NCBI RefSeq assembly: GCF_040958095.1
Contig: NC_091219.1
Location: 24,278,702-24,342,701 of the forward strand
Direction: 5' to 3'
Length of the DNA stretch: 64,000 bases
DNA from: Procambarus clarkii
Taxonomy: Eukaryota; Arthropoda; Malacostraca; Decapoda; Cambaridae
This document shows positions 1 to 10,412 of the stretch, piece after piece. The position numbers and the translations under genes are program-made. Numbering within the stretch: position 1 is the first letter of the stretch; every line of letters starts with the position of its first letter. The notes under the pieces are model-generated. The model was not told the DNA's origin. It did not search any database and was given only the letters and a program-made list of their open reading frames with translations.

Positions 1-697
1 TGGTTGTAAAGCCCTGGGATGGTTGGTTGAGTGGCTCGTGTTCCCCACACAACCTCTGGCCAGAAGATCAAACGCAACTTGGTTTAAAATTTCAAAAGGA
101 TCTCTCAAGTCTTGAAGAAAGTTCTCACTCCTCCTCTGATCTCTTTACAATTTCACTTTCCTCAATATATATTAAGAGAGAGGAACCGGAGCTGGTCTGG
201 AAGCTCTTGCCTCTCCCAGACTTCGCCGCAAAGTAGATTATTTCAGAATCTTTTTCAGATTACTCCCTGCAATTTGTGTTTGTTCAGACTTTAAAGGAAA
301 AGTCTCAGAATTAAACATGAACCCAAGTTGGGGTCTCAACACCTATTACATTCGCCTCAAAAGAAACTTCATAATATAATACACGAATTATGACGGGTAA
401 ATAAAATTGTTTATTTTTACACATAAATATATAAATATATTTATTAGCTTTGATCATAGTAAATAAGGACTTCAGGCGCCCCTGACCAGGCCAGGGATGC
501 TCCCAAGACGAAGGGATCTTAATAGTACCTAAGTGGTATCCAACAGAGACTTTAATTCTTCTCTGGAGCACCGTTATGGTGTCTGGAGGTATCTCGCCCC
601 TTCGTCCTTGTCATGTAGGATGCAATCCACAACAGCCTAGGTAATTACATATGTTTCATTTCCCTCAATAGAAAATCGAACACACACACACATAGTA
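1..697. other. No gene seen
   Basis: Unique-looking, mixed composition. Short frames have no recognisable domain or splice context. Confidence 0.5.
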
Positions 698-830
698 GAT
701 ATCAAATGTAGATATGATAGAGCCCAGTAGGCTCAGGAATCTGTACATCAGTTGTTTGACGATTGAGAGGCGGGACCAAGGAGCCAGAGCTCAACCCCCG
801 CAAGCACAACTTGGTGAGTACACACACACG
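698..830 (+). mobile_element. CA-tailed LINE 3' end
   Basis: From TCAAATGTAGATATGATAG through AGGCGGGACCAAGGAGCCAG to GGTGAGTACACACACAC. It is the first copy of the commonest family in the window. Better-preserved copies translate to GSDVVEADSVHSFKCRYD, the tail of a CR1/L2-like reverse transcriptase. Confidence 0.75.
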
Positions 831-1111
831 CTCTCTCATTCCCTAGAGTACCCTAACACCTTTCCAGATGCTTATATTTCAGTTTCACAAGGGGAAACTT
901 AAGGGTTTAGCCCTGGAGGTACATAATGGCTATTCATTACAACAAAAACCTTCCGTAACGAGCGGTGGGATGGTTGGCGGGACCATAATGGGGTGAAGAT
1001 GGCGCCGCCGGACGTGTTCTGGGCAAGGTTAACCTCCACACTCTTGCCCTTCCTCCCAGGGGGGCCTGCCTCAACCTTTTCTTATTACTGTCTTTAATGA
1101 AAATGAAGAGG

Positions 1112-1262
1112 CAGAGGTGGTGGTGGTGGTTGTGGTGGCGGAGATTGTGGTGGTGGAGGTTGTGGTGGTGGAGGTTGTGGTAGTTGAGGTGGCGGAGATT
1201 GTGGTGGTGGTGGTGGTGGTAGTTGTGGTGGCGGAGATTGTGGTGGTGGTGGTTGTGGTAAC
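1112..1262. repeat. GGT/GGTTGT-rich microsatellite
   Basis: Impure trinucleotide repeats explain the Thr-rich and Pro-rich minus-strand frames. A shorter ACC array lies at 3080-3135. Confidence 0.9.
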
Positions 1263-1588
1263 AACAGGGTGATAGTGGTGATAATTGTAGTAAATGAACA
1301 AAAAAATCCTCTATTCACAAAATAAAACTGGGCGACAATTAACGTTAATGACTGTGAGTGTTGGAAGCCAGACCTGCCCTTGAGCACACAGTCGCCCTCC
1401 ACACCGTGGCTCCACTTACTGTAATGAACACGGTACGGTGTCATTAACCACACATTTACAAACTGCCTGAATTATTAAACTGCCTACGCTTCGGTAACAA
1501 CCACAACGAGTTTAGTCATTCTTAATGGGGCATGATGACACGAGCGAGAATAGTGTTCTAACTATGCAATTGACCTCTATGTGCTCCT

Positions 1589-1748
1589 CACATACAGCAC
1601 ATATTGCTTAATGGTTTCTTCTACAAGTAGGCGTCGACTCTATATATCCTAATTAATAATAATAACCTTCACATACAGCACATATTGCTTAATGGTTTCT
1701 TCTACAAGGAGGCGTCAACTCTATATAACCTAATTAATAATAATAACT
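1589..1748. repeat. Tandem duplication, unit about 80 bp
   Basis: Two nearly identical copies begin at 1589 and 1670 with CACATACAGCACATATTGCT. They differ at a few positions, followed by a TTA-rich tract to 1790. Confidence 0.9.
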
Positions 1749-1855
1749 TATTATTATTAATAACATTATTATTATTATTATTATAAAATATATTGATGAT
1801 AGACGTTAAATTAAAATTTGATTTTTTTTTAGATGCACAAGTGCGTATAACTTTT

Positions 1856-2755
1856 TTCCTGCTTGACAGGTGACAGCCCGGGCTGCCTGCTTGACAGTCA
1901 GGTGACAGCCCGAGCTGCCTGCTTGACAGTCAAGTGACAACCAAGGTTGCCTGCTTGACAGTCAAGTGGCAAGCGAGGCTGCCTTCTTGACAGTCAAGTG
2001 ACAACCGAGGCTGCCTGCTTGACAGTCAAGTGGCAAGCGAGGCTGCCTGCTTGACAGTCAAGTGACAACCGAGGCTGCCTGCTTGACAGTCAAGTGGCAA
2101 GCGAGGCTGCCTGCTTGACAGTCAAGTGGCAAGCGAGGCTGCCTGCTTGACAGTCAAGTGGCAAGCGAGGCTGCCTGCTTGACAGTCAAGTGGCAAGCGA
2201 GGCTGCCTGCTTGACAGTCAAGTGACAACCGAGGCTGCCTGCTTGACAGTAAAGTGGCAAGCGAGGCTGCCTGCTTGACAGTCAAGTGGCAAGCGAGGCT
2301 GCCTGCTTGACAGTCAAGTGGCAAGCGAGGCTGCCTGCTTGACAGTCAAGTGGCAAGCGAGGCTGCCTGCTTGACAGTCAAGTGGCAACCGAGGCTGCCT
2401 GCTTGACAGTCAAGTGGCAACCGAGGCTGCCTGCTTGACAGTCAAGTGGCAACCGAGGCTGCCTGCTTGACAGTCAAGTGGCAACCGAGGCTGCCTGCTT
2501 GACAGTCAAGTGGCAACCGAGGCTGCCTGCTTGACAGTCAAGTGGCAAGCGAGGCTGCCTGCTTGACAGTCAAGTGGCAAGCGAGGCTGCCTGCTTGACA
2601 GTCAAGTGGCAAGCGAGGCTGCCTGCTTGACAGTCAAGTGGCAAGCGAGGCTGCCTGCTTGACAGTCAAGTGGCAAGCGAGGTTGCCTGCTTGACAGTCA
2701 AGTGGCAAGCGAGGTTGCCTGCTTGACAGTCAAGTGGCAAGCGAGGTTGCCACGT
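1856..2755. repeat. 32-bp minisatellite, about 28 copies
   Basis: The unit is built on TGCCTGCTTGACAGTCAAGT and GGCAAGCGAGGC. Each unit contains the perfect palindrome TTGACAGTCAA inside a longer imperfect one (TGCC...GGCA). Variants alternate between GGCAAGCG, GGCAACCG and GACAACCG. Confidence 0.95.
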
Positions 2756-4059
2756 TGTTGTGTAACGACAAGCTTGTCTCAATGCGGGCAAATTTTTAAT
2801 GCAAAATACACGAATATTGAAGGACTCAGAAATAGCGAACTCTCATCCCTGAACGCTGGGCCGGGAACCCGTCCCTGAACGCTGGGCCGGGAACCCGTCC
2901 CTGAACGCTGGGCCGGGAACCCGTCCCTGAACGCTGGGCCGGGCTTCAGTGAACCCGTCCCTGAACGCTGGGCCGGGCTTCAGTGAACCCGTCCCTGAAC
3001 GCTGGGTCGGACCTCAGTGGAAATCGAAAGAGAGGTGCAAGGAGACATGTGGAATACTGATAGCAAACAGTGATACACCACCACTACCATAACCACCATC
3101 ACCACTACCACCACCACCATCACTACCACCAGCTCCAACAGAGAAACAGAGGGATAAGGACAGTGAAGGAGTAACTGCTGTTGTCTAGAGCGGGTCACCA
3201 GTGTAACCCCTTGATTGATAACAGGCACAAAGTAAAATTTTCCCTTAGGACTGAAGAAATATACATATAAATTTTTATATATTAACAATATAATCAATAT
3301 TATATAAAGCACAGATGGACCAATATTTCACTATTAAAGCAAAATCAAAATACTGTCTCTCCCAGAATATATATCTACTAATGACAACAGAATCTCAGAC
3401 TTATCTCCCACAGCTGTTATCCCTCCTGGTCCTCTGAAGCTACTGACCTACATAAGCGACAGGACTAAAACTCGTAGCTTCTGCCCTGCGAGAAATTGCC
3501 AAAGTTACAAGTATTTATAAAACTTACATGGAGCAATATATTGTGACAAGAGTAATATTAAACTAACTTATTAATTGGTCAGAATAACATGTATAACAGA
3601 AATAAGGTAATTATTACTTCATGTAGTAATTAAAATAAAACAATAAAAGGAAATGTTGGCACGCCCCACCAGCAACTGACTCCCTTGAACAACTTGCCAA
3701 CTAATGTTCAAACAATTATAATTCACCTACTGTTACCCACTTATGATCATTACAAATCATTACTATCCCAAGGGAAACTGAGCACACAAAGAAAAAAAAC
3801 AATCATTCCCACGATACGTTGGGCCTAACTCCAACAAGCAACAATGTAATATATAAACATATAACTGCATAAATGTACATACATGAAATCATATATTACA
3901 CAAAGCATATATAAATGTAAGCATATATAAATGTACAAATTAATTTATTGAATTACGTATCTTAGAGAGGTACGTAACATTTATGAAGTGTTAGAACGTT
4001 GTTGCAACTTGTTATATTGGTTGTTACAACGTGTTGTGTGTTAATACTTGGTGGAATGA
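2756..4059. other. No gene seen; AT-rich beyond the minisatellites
   Basis: 3140-4059 is AT-rich with many short A/T runs. No coding signal. Confidence 0.5.
2845..3020. repeat. 26/34-bp minisatellite, 6 copies
   Basis: Units of CGTCCCTGAACGCTGGGCCG followed by GGAACC or by GGCTTCAGTGAACC. Confidence 0.9.
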
Positions 4060-4440
4060 AGTAGCTTCGTCGTGTAGCTTCTTGTAGAGTTCCTGTAGCT
4101 TTTTATAATGTTTGGTGGGTTCTGACTTTCGAACTCTGCCTAATCTGACCCCAAATTTGTGGATGGAGGTGGCTTCCACAACCTTCTTACATTTCTTCAA
4201 TTCTTTTGTTTCTAAGCTTCTATGTGTGTCCTCTTGCCTCCCCTACGTTTTTTTTAATTTAGAGAGGCTACCCTTGTCCACGTTGTCTATTTCCTGTAGT
4301 ATCTTGCATCTTGTGATCATATCCACCACAGTTTCTTCTATTCTCTAGAGGTTGTGAGATCTAATTCCATTTATCTATATTCTTTCCTCATAGCTTCACC
4401 CTCTTAACTCTGGCACCAGTCTTGTTGCAAAGCGGACCAC
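4060..4440 (-). pseudogene. Decayed LINE RT C-terminal fragment
   Basis: In the minus frames one sees LDLTTSREIEETVVDMITRC, KILQEIDNVDKGS and, after a stop, VVEATSIHKFGVRLGRV. The layout (L.TL..RR..GD.I..YKIL..ID.VD) is that of CR1-type LINE C-termini. Several stops. Confidence 0.5.
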
Positions 4441-4616
4441 AGACTCAAGTCAGGAGCCCGCGTAATATAATTGATTCTCATCTTCAAAGACCCTGAGAAT
4501 GGTTCTTTGAAGATTAGCAGTGTTTGCCAAGCAGGAGAACCTGCGATTAGACTGCTGGCACACACTGCAACTGATAAGGTCTACACACTGCAACTGATAA
4601 GGTCTCAGTGAGAGTG

Positions 4617-4893
4617 TACTCACCTAGTGGTCCTGACCAAGTTGTGCTTGCGCGGGTCGAGCTTTGTCTCTTTGGTCCCGCCTCTCAACCGCCCAGCAAT
4701 TGGTGTACAGGTTCCTGAGCCTACTGGGCTCTATCATATCTACATTTGAAACTGTGTATGGAGTCAGCCTCCACCACATCACTGCCTAATACATTCCATC
4801 TCTTAACAACTCTGACACTGAAAAAGTTCTTTCTAATGTCTCTGTGGCTCATTTGGGTACTCAGTTTCCACCTGTGTCCCCCTATTCACCTTG

Positions 4894-4979
<86 letters not shown>
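4617..4979 (-). mobile_element. CA-tailed LINE 3' end plus GT array
   Basis: A 270-bp minus-strand copy reaching the RT C-terminal codons (RNFFSV..., DVVEADSIH-like text), followed by a (GT)n array at 4895-4979. The next copy starts right after the array. Confidence 0.75.
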
Positions 4980-4981
<2 letters not shown>

Positions 4982-5068
4982 TCACCTAGTTGTGCTTGCG
5001 GGGGTTGGGCTCTGGCTCTTTCCGCCCGCCTCTCGACTGTCAATCAATCAATCAATTTGTTTTTCCAC

Positions 5069-5146
<78 letters not shown>

Positions 5147-5240
5147 CAGCCCGTAACAGCTGTCTAACTCCCAGGTACCTATTTACTGCTAACATGAACA
5201 GGCTCATCAGGTGAAATAAATTGTGCCCATTTGTTCATGG
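4980..5240 (-). mobile_element. LINE 3' end, CA array and SINE 3' fragment
   Basis: 4980-5062 is a minus-strand LINE terminus (CACCTAGTTGTGCTTGCGG). 5067-5141 is a (CA)n array. 5142-5240 is the 3' part of the tRNA-SINE with GCAGCCCGTAACAGCTGTC and GGTACCTATTTACTGCTA. Confidence 0.7.
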
Positions 5241-5289
5241 CTCCATGAGCTGTGAGTGTGTGCTATGTGTCTTTGCGCATGTAAGCGTG

Positions 5290-5372
5290 TGTACTCACCT
5301 AATTGTGCTTGCGGGGGGTTGAGCTCAGGCTCTTTGGTCCCGCCTCTCAACCGTCAATCAACAGTTGATATA
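5290..5372 (-). mobile_element. CA-tailed LINE 3' end, short copy
   Basis: ACTCACCTAATTGTGCTTGC through CCCGCCTCTCAACCGTCAAT. Confidence 0.7.
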
Positions 5373-5399
5373 CACTGTTGTGTATATGTATATGTGTTC

Positions 5400-5710
5400 G
5401 TGTGTGCATGCGCATTTCTCCCCTCCTCCTTTCCTCTCGGTGTTTCACCCCTCCCCTATCCTTTCCCTCATTCCCCTCCCCCTTCCTTCCCTCCCTCCCC
5501 TGCCCCCCTCGACCTACTGTCCGGCACTAATTGGCTTCCCTATCCTGGGAAGTTGGGGCCTGTTAGCCGGGGCATATTTAATCCTGCTTCTGCCTCTGCT
5601 GCTGCCGCTGCTGCTGTTGCTATTCCTGCTGCTGTTTTTGTTGATATTACCTGTTGCTGTTGCTATTGTTGCTGTTGTTACTGTTGGATATTACTGCTGC
5701 TGTTGTTGCA
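5400..5710. repeat. Pyrimidine tract and CTG/TTG trinucleotide repeat
   Basis: 5410-5515 is C/T-rich. 5585-5708 is an impure (CTG/TTG)n array, which explains the alanine-rich and leucine-rich frames here. Confidence 0.8.
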
Positions 5711-5890
5711 TGTTCAAGTACGTTTATTGAGACAATAAAATACATCTCAAAGAGATAAAGTAGCTCAGGCTATTTCTACCCTCGTGAATTTTTTTTTTTA
5801 TTTTTTTATTGTTTTTCTACGTGGGCGAGTGCTTGGGAATACCAGGTGTGTGCGGGTTCGAATCCTCCTCTTGGCTCCTACTGATTTTCA

Positions 5891-5960
<70 letters not shown>
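5711..5960 (+). repeat. TTTATTGAGAC repeat, tRNA-like fragment and TA array
   Basis: 5711-5780 carries TTCAAGTACGTTTATTGAGA and GGCTATTTCTACCC, also found at 31202 and 39855. 5820-5885 ends with GCGGGTTCGAATCCTCCTCT, a tRNA B-box-like sequence shared with 42930-43010. 5888-5960 is (TA)n. Confidence 0.6.
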
Positions 5961-5961
<1 letters not shown>

Positions 5962-6165
5962 TATTAATTTGCATATATAGAGTGTATGTATTTAAGAGCA
6001 GACTTCGCTTTGGCTTTACAATATATCATCTTTCAAAATGCTTCCTAAATGTCACTCACTGAAGTTTAAATTAGGTCGTTATAGCCCTGTGAAGTCCATG
6101 ATGGTTTGTGTAAGTTGTTACAATATAAGTTTCTGATAATAAGGGGTCTACTTATTCTTATGTTG

Positions 6166-6345
6166 TCCAACCACTTGCGTTGGACGGTACAGCGACGGTC
6201 TCGCTTCATGCAGGTCGACGTTCAATCCCCGACCGTCCAAGTGGTTGGGCACCATTCCCCCCCTCCCTCCGTCCCATCCCAAATCCTTATCCTGACCCCT
6301 TCCAAGTGTTATACAGTCATAATGGCTTGGTTCTTTCTCCTCATA
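6166..6345 (+). mobile_element. tRNA-headed SINE with CCAACCACTTG ends, copy 1
   Basis: The head starts CCAACCACTTG and ends CAAGTGGTTGG, an inverted pair like a tRNA acceptor stem. It has an A-box-like GGTACAGCGACGG and a B-box-like ACGTTCAATCCCC. The body (ATCCCAAATCCTTATCCTGA) and the tail GTCATAATGGCTTGG follow. Confidence 0.7.
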
Positions 6346-7027
6346 GATCCCTTACTCTTATGTTATTTTGACTCTTATGAAGTTAATTAACAGTACTGTT
6401 TAAGTAAACTATCCCAATTATAAACGTACAAGCATTTATGAATAAAGTCCTTGATTTAAATTTAATTTTTTCGTAATTCAGAAAAACATTTGAAAAGGCA
6501 ATTTTTAATCTTGTTTTTGTCCAATTCCCCAAAATGCTGAAATTTGAAAAAAAACAATCCTTAAAAAAATTTCAACTTGCTGATTTTTTTTTCAAATTTT
6601 ACCAAACACGAAATTACTCAATGGTCTGGAAGTGATTGCTTTCCCCTGCATTGTTCTCTCTCTGGTGCAATTTATGCAAATTGCAAGCGCAGATGATCTG
6701 CAATAAGCTTGCGCAGATCATTTGCAATAAGCCTATGTATCTGTTTTACGCAATATTTTATACAACGAACGTCTGCCTCAGAGATAGTTACGCATCCTCA
6801 AAGCTAACAAGGTATTTCAGAGAACAATTCGCAATTTCGGTATATATTTTTTAATTTGGATTCATAATATTTTCTTGAGCAAACTTTATTTTTAATGTTA
6901 AATAAGTTAAAATATAAATGAGTTTCAAGAAATAACTTACTGTTAATTTCGTTGTTATTTTGTATATATTTCAAGGATCCTGCTGCAGGATCCAGTAAGT
7001 TCAGTAGAGCTTCGGTTTCAACTCCTT
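6346..7027. other. No gene seen; AT-rich
   Basis: Rich in A and T runs (6460-6620). A tandem GCGCAGATCATTTGCAATAA motif occurs twice around 6688-6730. Confidence 0.5.
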
Positions 7028-7260
7028 TCCCATGTCGTAGCTCAGTCGATTAAGGCAGCGTCTGGGATGCTCTCGGACGCAGGTTCGAATCTCGTCACGG
7101 CCCTTGTGGATTTGTTCATTTGATGCATCAAGCAATTGTGATTTCTGTGTGTAACGGGGAAATAGTGGAGCCAAACAAACAAAAGGCGAAAACATTGATG
7201 ATCAACACAGCCGTAGTCATCGAGGATCAACACAGCTGGACTCATTGATGACCAGGACTA
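7028..7260 (+). mobile_element. tRNA-derived SINE with GTGGATTTGTTCATTTG core
   Basis: A-box GTAGCTCAGTCGATTAAGG and B-box GGTTCGAATCT show a tRNA head. The core TTGTGGATTTGTTCATTTGA recurs at 24345-24400. Short GATGATCAACACAG repeats follow at 7195-7260. Confidence 0.7.
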
Positions 7261-7415
7261 CAACAGGCCTCGTGGCCCACTTGTGGAGGACACGGTCGGC
7301 TGGTGCCAGGTCTTAATACCTCGTAATCTTTCCACTTACCTCCCGGGAGCCGACAGTTGAGTGTGTGGCGCCTTGATGACACTCGCAATGCTCCCAGGAG
7401 ATATAAATGATGAGG

Positions 7416-7418
<3 letters not shown>

Positions 7419-7488
<70 letters not shown>

Positions 7489-7569
7489 CACCTAATTGTG
7501 CTTGCGGGGGTTGAGCTCTGGCTCTTTGGTCCCGCCTCTCAACCGTCAATCAACTGGTGTACAGATTCC

Positions 7570-7651
<82 letters not shown>

Positions 7652-7775
7652 GTGTGTGTAGGTGTGTGTGTGTGTGTGTGTGTGTGTTTACTAGTTGTGT
7701 TTTTGCGGGGGTTGAGCTTTGCTCTTTCGGCCCGCCTCTCAACTGTCAATCAACTGTTTTACTAACTACTTTTTT
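7419..7775 (-). mobile_element. Two LINE 3' ends alternating with GT arrays
   Basis: (GT)n at 7419-7485 and 7573-7687. Minus-strand LINE termini at 7486-7572 and 7688-7762, both with TGTGCTTGCGGGGGTTGAGC-like text. The His-, Cys- and Val-rich frames here are array artefacts. Confidence 0.8.
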
Positions 7776-7982
7776 TTCCCCCACACCACACACACACACA
7801 CACCCCAGGAAGCAGCCCGTGACAGCTGACTAACTCCCAGGTACCTATTTACTGCTAGGTAACAGGGGCACTTAGGGTGAAAGAAACTTTGCCCATTTGT
7901 TTCTGCCTCGTGCGGGAATCGAACCCGCGCCACAGAATTACGAGTCCTGCGCGCTATCCACCAGGCTACGAGGCCCCCCTAG

Positions 7983-7985
<3 letters not shown>
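7776..7985 (-). mobile_element. tRNA-headed SINE, nearly full length
   Basis: On the minus strand the tRNA-like head runs 7976-7905 (GCCTCGTAGCCTGGTGGATA, B-box GGTTCGATTCC). The body has AGGTACCTGGGAGTTAGTCA and ends GGGCTGCTTCCTGGGG. Being SINE-linked and body-bearing, it is not called a tRNA gene. Confidence 0.8.
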
Positions 7986-8030
<45 letters not shown>

Positions 8031-8365
8031 GGGGGGGAGGGGACGTTAAAGAGCTTTTGGCTCTTTGGCCCCGCCTCTCATCCGTCAATCAACAGGTGTA
8101 CAGGTTCCTGAGCCTACTGGGCTCTATCATATCTACACTTGAAACTGTGTATGGAGTCAGCCTCCACCACATCACTTCCTAATGAATTCTATTTATTAAC
8201 TACTCTGATACTGAAAAAAATTCTTTCTAATGTCTCTGTGGCTCATTTGGGTACTCAGCTTCCACCTGTGTCCCCTTGTGCATGCACCACCCGTGTTAAA
8301 TAATCCATCCTTGTCTACCCTGTCAATTCCTCTGAGAATTTTGTATGTGGTGATCATGTCTTCCT
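7986..8365 (-). mobile_element. GT array and the longest CA-tailed LINE 3' copy
   Basis: (GT)n at 7987-8028, then 8045-8365 minus, the longest copy in the window. The minus strand gives YKILRGIDRVDKD-like codons, the tail of a CR1/L2-type RT. It stops abruptly at the RNase H fragment at 8366. Confidence 0.75.
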
Positions 8366-8735
8366 ATCTGTGATAGACTGTGGTATGTAAAGTCTACATT
8401 TCTTCTCTTAGTTGCAAGTTTTGCAGCTTCGCCTGTAATGTCATTTCCTATTATTCCTACGTGACTTGGCACCCAGTTGATAAGTACCCGTTGGCCTTGA
8501 CGTTCGAGTGTTTGCATTAATGATATGACACTTGTTATCAGATAGATGTTATCGCGTATGTGTTCTTGTTGCAAGGTTTCAATGGCAGTTCTCGAATCTG
8601 TATGTATGATAACATGTTGTCAGTGTTCAGCAAGAGCATGTTCCAAAGCCTTTTGAATGACTAGCATCTCTGTTTGTAAAGTCGAACACCCATTTGAGAG
8701 TCTCAATTTTCTTATTGAAGCAGTCACGTTACTGT
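8366..8735 (-). pseudogene. LINE RNase H fragment
   Basis: On the minus strand the conceptual product shows LQTEMLVIQKALEHAL (catalytic Glu), HTDSRTAIETL (catalytic Asp) and VLINWVPSHVGIIGNDI with the next acidic residue. A TGA interrupts it between the Glu and Asp motifs. There is no RT domain beside it; it ends against a LINE 3' fragment at about 8365. Confidence 0.7.
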
Positions 8736-8939
8736 GTTTACTCTCTCAGTACTAATGTAATTATTATTAGTAGTATTACTATTATCATTTAAGATCGTTC
8801 AGCTGGCATCTCAGATGAATCGGTCGTAAATGTAGTTAGCGGTGAACGATGGTTTGTGGTAGAGACTCCAGCACCATCCATCAGCCAGGCTGTTTAAATT
8901 ACGGCCGATTAACGTGATGAAAACATCATGTGAGGTACG

Positions 8940-9115
8940 GCAGACGGCCATGTTAGTGGACTGGGGGGGGGAGGGAGGGAGGAGGGGAGAGAAGGAAACT
9001 GACAGAAGGAAGACAGAATGAAAGACAGAAGAATGAAACAGACAGAAGAGAGAATGAAACATAGAAGAAAAGAGGGGAGAGAGGGAGCGAGATGGTGCAA
9101 GGGAGAGACATAACA
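8940..9115. repeat. Purine-rich GGGA/AGAGA tract
   Basis: Long G/A-rich stretch; the Ser/Leu-rich minus-strand frames over it are judged spurious. Confidence 0.6.
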
Positions 9116-9224
9116 AAAACAAAGAGAATGAGAGGATACAATTACTTTATACAGCAATCCTTCATAGTCTTGACATCTCTACATGCTTACTTAAAAGCTT
9201 AATACTGTCAGAACCCTTGTTCAC

Positions 9225-9340
9225 AGGTGTGTTTGTGGTGTGTATTTGCTATTTGTGCTCGCAGCAGCGAACTGTTAGCTCTTGGACCCCGCCTTTCTAA
9301 CCTTCGGTTGTATAACGTACGACCTATTTTTTTTTTCTTT
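9225..9340 (-). repeat. Related LINE 3' end (GGACCCCGCCTT type)
   Basis: TGTGCTCGCAGCAGCGAACT and TTGGACCCCGCCTTTC, with a diverged relative at 32245-32345. Confidence 0.5.
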
Positions 9341-9968
9341 CTGATACTGTTATTTGCACCTATTAATAAGTTCCTCAGTCCTATGTTTTAATCACCCCTA
9401 ATCACATAACAGTCCAGTGCAGAAAAACAGGAAGGTGAAAATAATACAATAAAAACTAAATCATTTATTTACAGAAAACTATAAACTAAGGGAACATGAA
9501 TTTGGCTGTAATGGAAAAAACACAAGACCAATAAAGGAGAAAACACACAAGTTCAATAAAAAAAGACAAAATACAGGAGCAATAAAGCCTAGTCTTTAAT
9601 TGCTCTGGCAATCCCAGCCATAACTATAGTACTAAAGTGCCCTAACCTTACCAACCTGAGGACCCATGAACAGAAAACGGCACATCACGTCAATTTCCGA
9701 GCAGCTACCATTTCTTGTACATTAGTTTTTGGCCTTAAGTATACGTTATTCTTCACTCACCATAGAAAACCTTCCACTGTGCCGTGGGAACTCGAGTCTA
9801 CAGGGGGTACTTACCTATTATGAATCAAGATAATAATAATAATTAGTGATAATATCTAATAACCACTATATACATATTTCTTTCACACACACAATTCAGA
9901 ATGAGAATATTGTGGACTCATTGTGGGGTCCAAGAGCTAGAGTTCAATCCTACAGTTGAGTCACAGTC
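9341..9968. other. No gene seen
   Basis: A-rich 9420-9590 with repeated ACACAA motifs, resembling 40271-40560. The remainder is nondescript. Confidence 0.45.
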
Positions 9969-10211
9969 TCCGTGGTGTAGTGGTAAGACACTCGCCTGGC
10001 GTTCCGCGAGCGCTATGTCATGGGTTCGTATCCTGGCCGGGGAGGATTTACTGGGCGCAATTCCTTAACTGTAGCCTCTGCTTAACGCAACAGTAAAATG
10101 TGTACTTGGATGAAAAAACGATTCTTCGCGGCGGGGATCGTATTCCAGGGACCTGCCCGAAACGCTACGCGTACTAGTGGCTGTACAATAATGTAACAAC
10201 TCTTGTGTATA

Positions 10212-10243
<32 letters not shown>
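9969..10243 (+). mobile_element. tRNA-derived SINE with poly-A, nested in a LINE
   Basis: The tRNA head has A-box TGGTGTAGTGGTAAGACAC and B-box GGGTTCGTATCC. The body is about 180 bp and the A tail about 30. AGTTCAATC occurs on both sides; removing the SINE rejoins GAGTTCAATC and ACAACTAGGTGAGTAC of a CA-tailed LINE. Confidence 0.8.
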
Positions 10244-10247
<4 letters not shown>

Positions 10248-10279
10248 CAATCACAACTAGGTGAGTACACACACACACC

Positions 10280-10317
<38 letters not shown>

Positions 10318-10412
10318 CAATCACAACTAGGTGAGCACACACACACACCCATGTGGTGGAGGCAGACTCCATACACAGTTTCAAATGTTGATTTTGATAG
10401 AGCCCAATAGGT
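10244..10412 (+). repeat. Duplicated LINE end with second poly-A, plus LINE fragment
   Basis: GTTCAATCACAACTAGGTGA and a CA stretch occur at 10246 and again at 10314, separated by a second A run. 10345-10412 holds GTGGTGGAGGCAGACTCCAT of the same LINE, in the wrong order relative to its terminus. Confidence 0.65.

Noticed and set aside
1001-1100. ATGGCGCCGCCGGACGTGTT in a good start context
   Set aside because: The frame closes after about 33 residues. No donor leads to any recognised exon.
4746-5214. Cys/Val-rich and His/Thr-rich frames
   Set aside because: Translations of GT and CA arrays between LINE ends.
7905-7976. Possible tRNA gene on the minus strand
   Set aside because: A- and B-box are present, but it is joined to a SINE body and has relatives at 33015 and 33373.
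9969-10045. Possible tRNA gene on the plus strand
   Set aside because: Followed by a SINE body, poly-A and a target duplication; a retroposon head.
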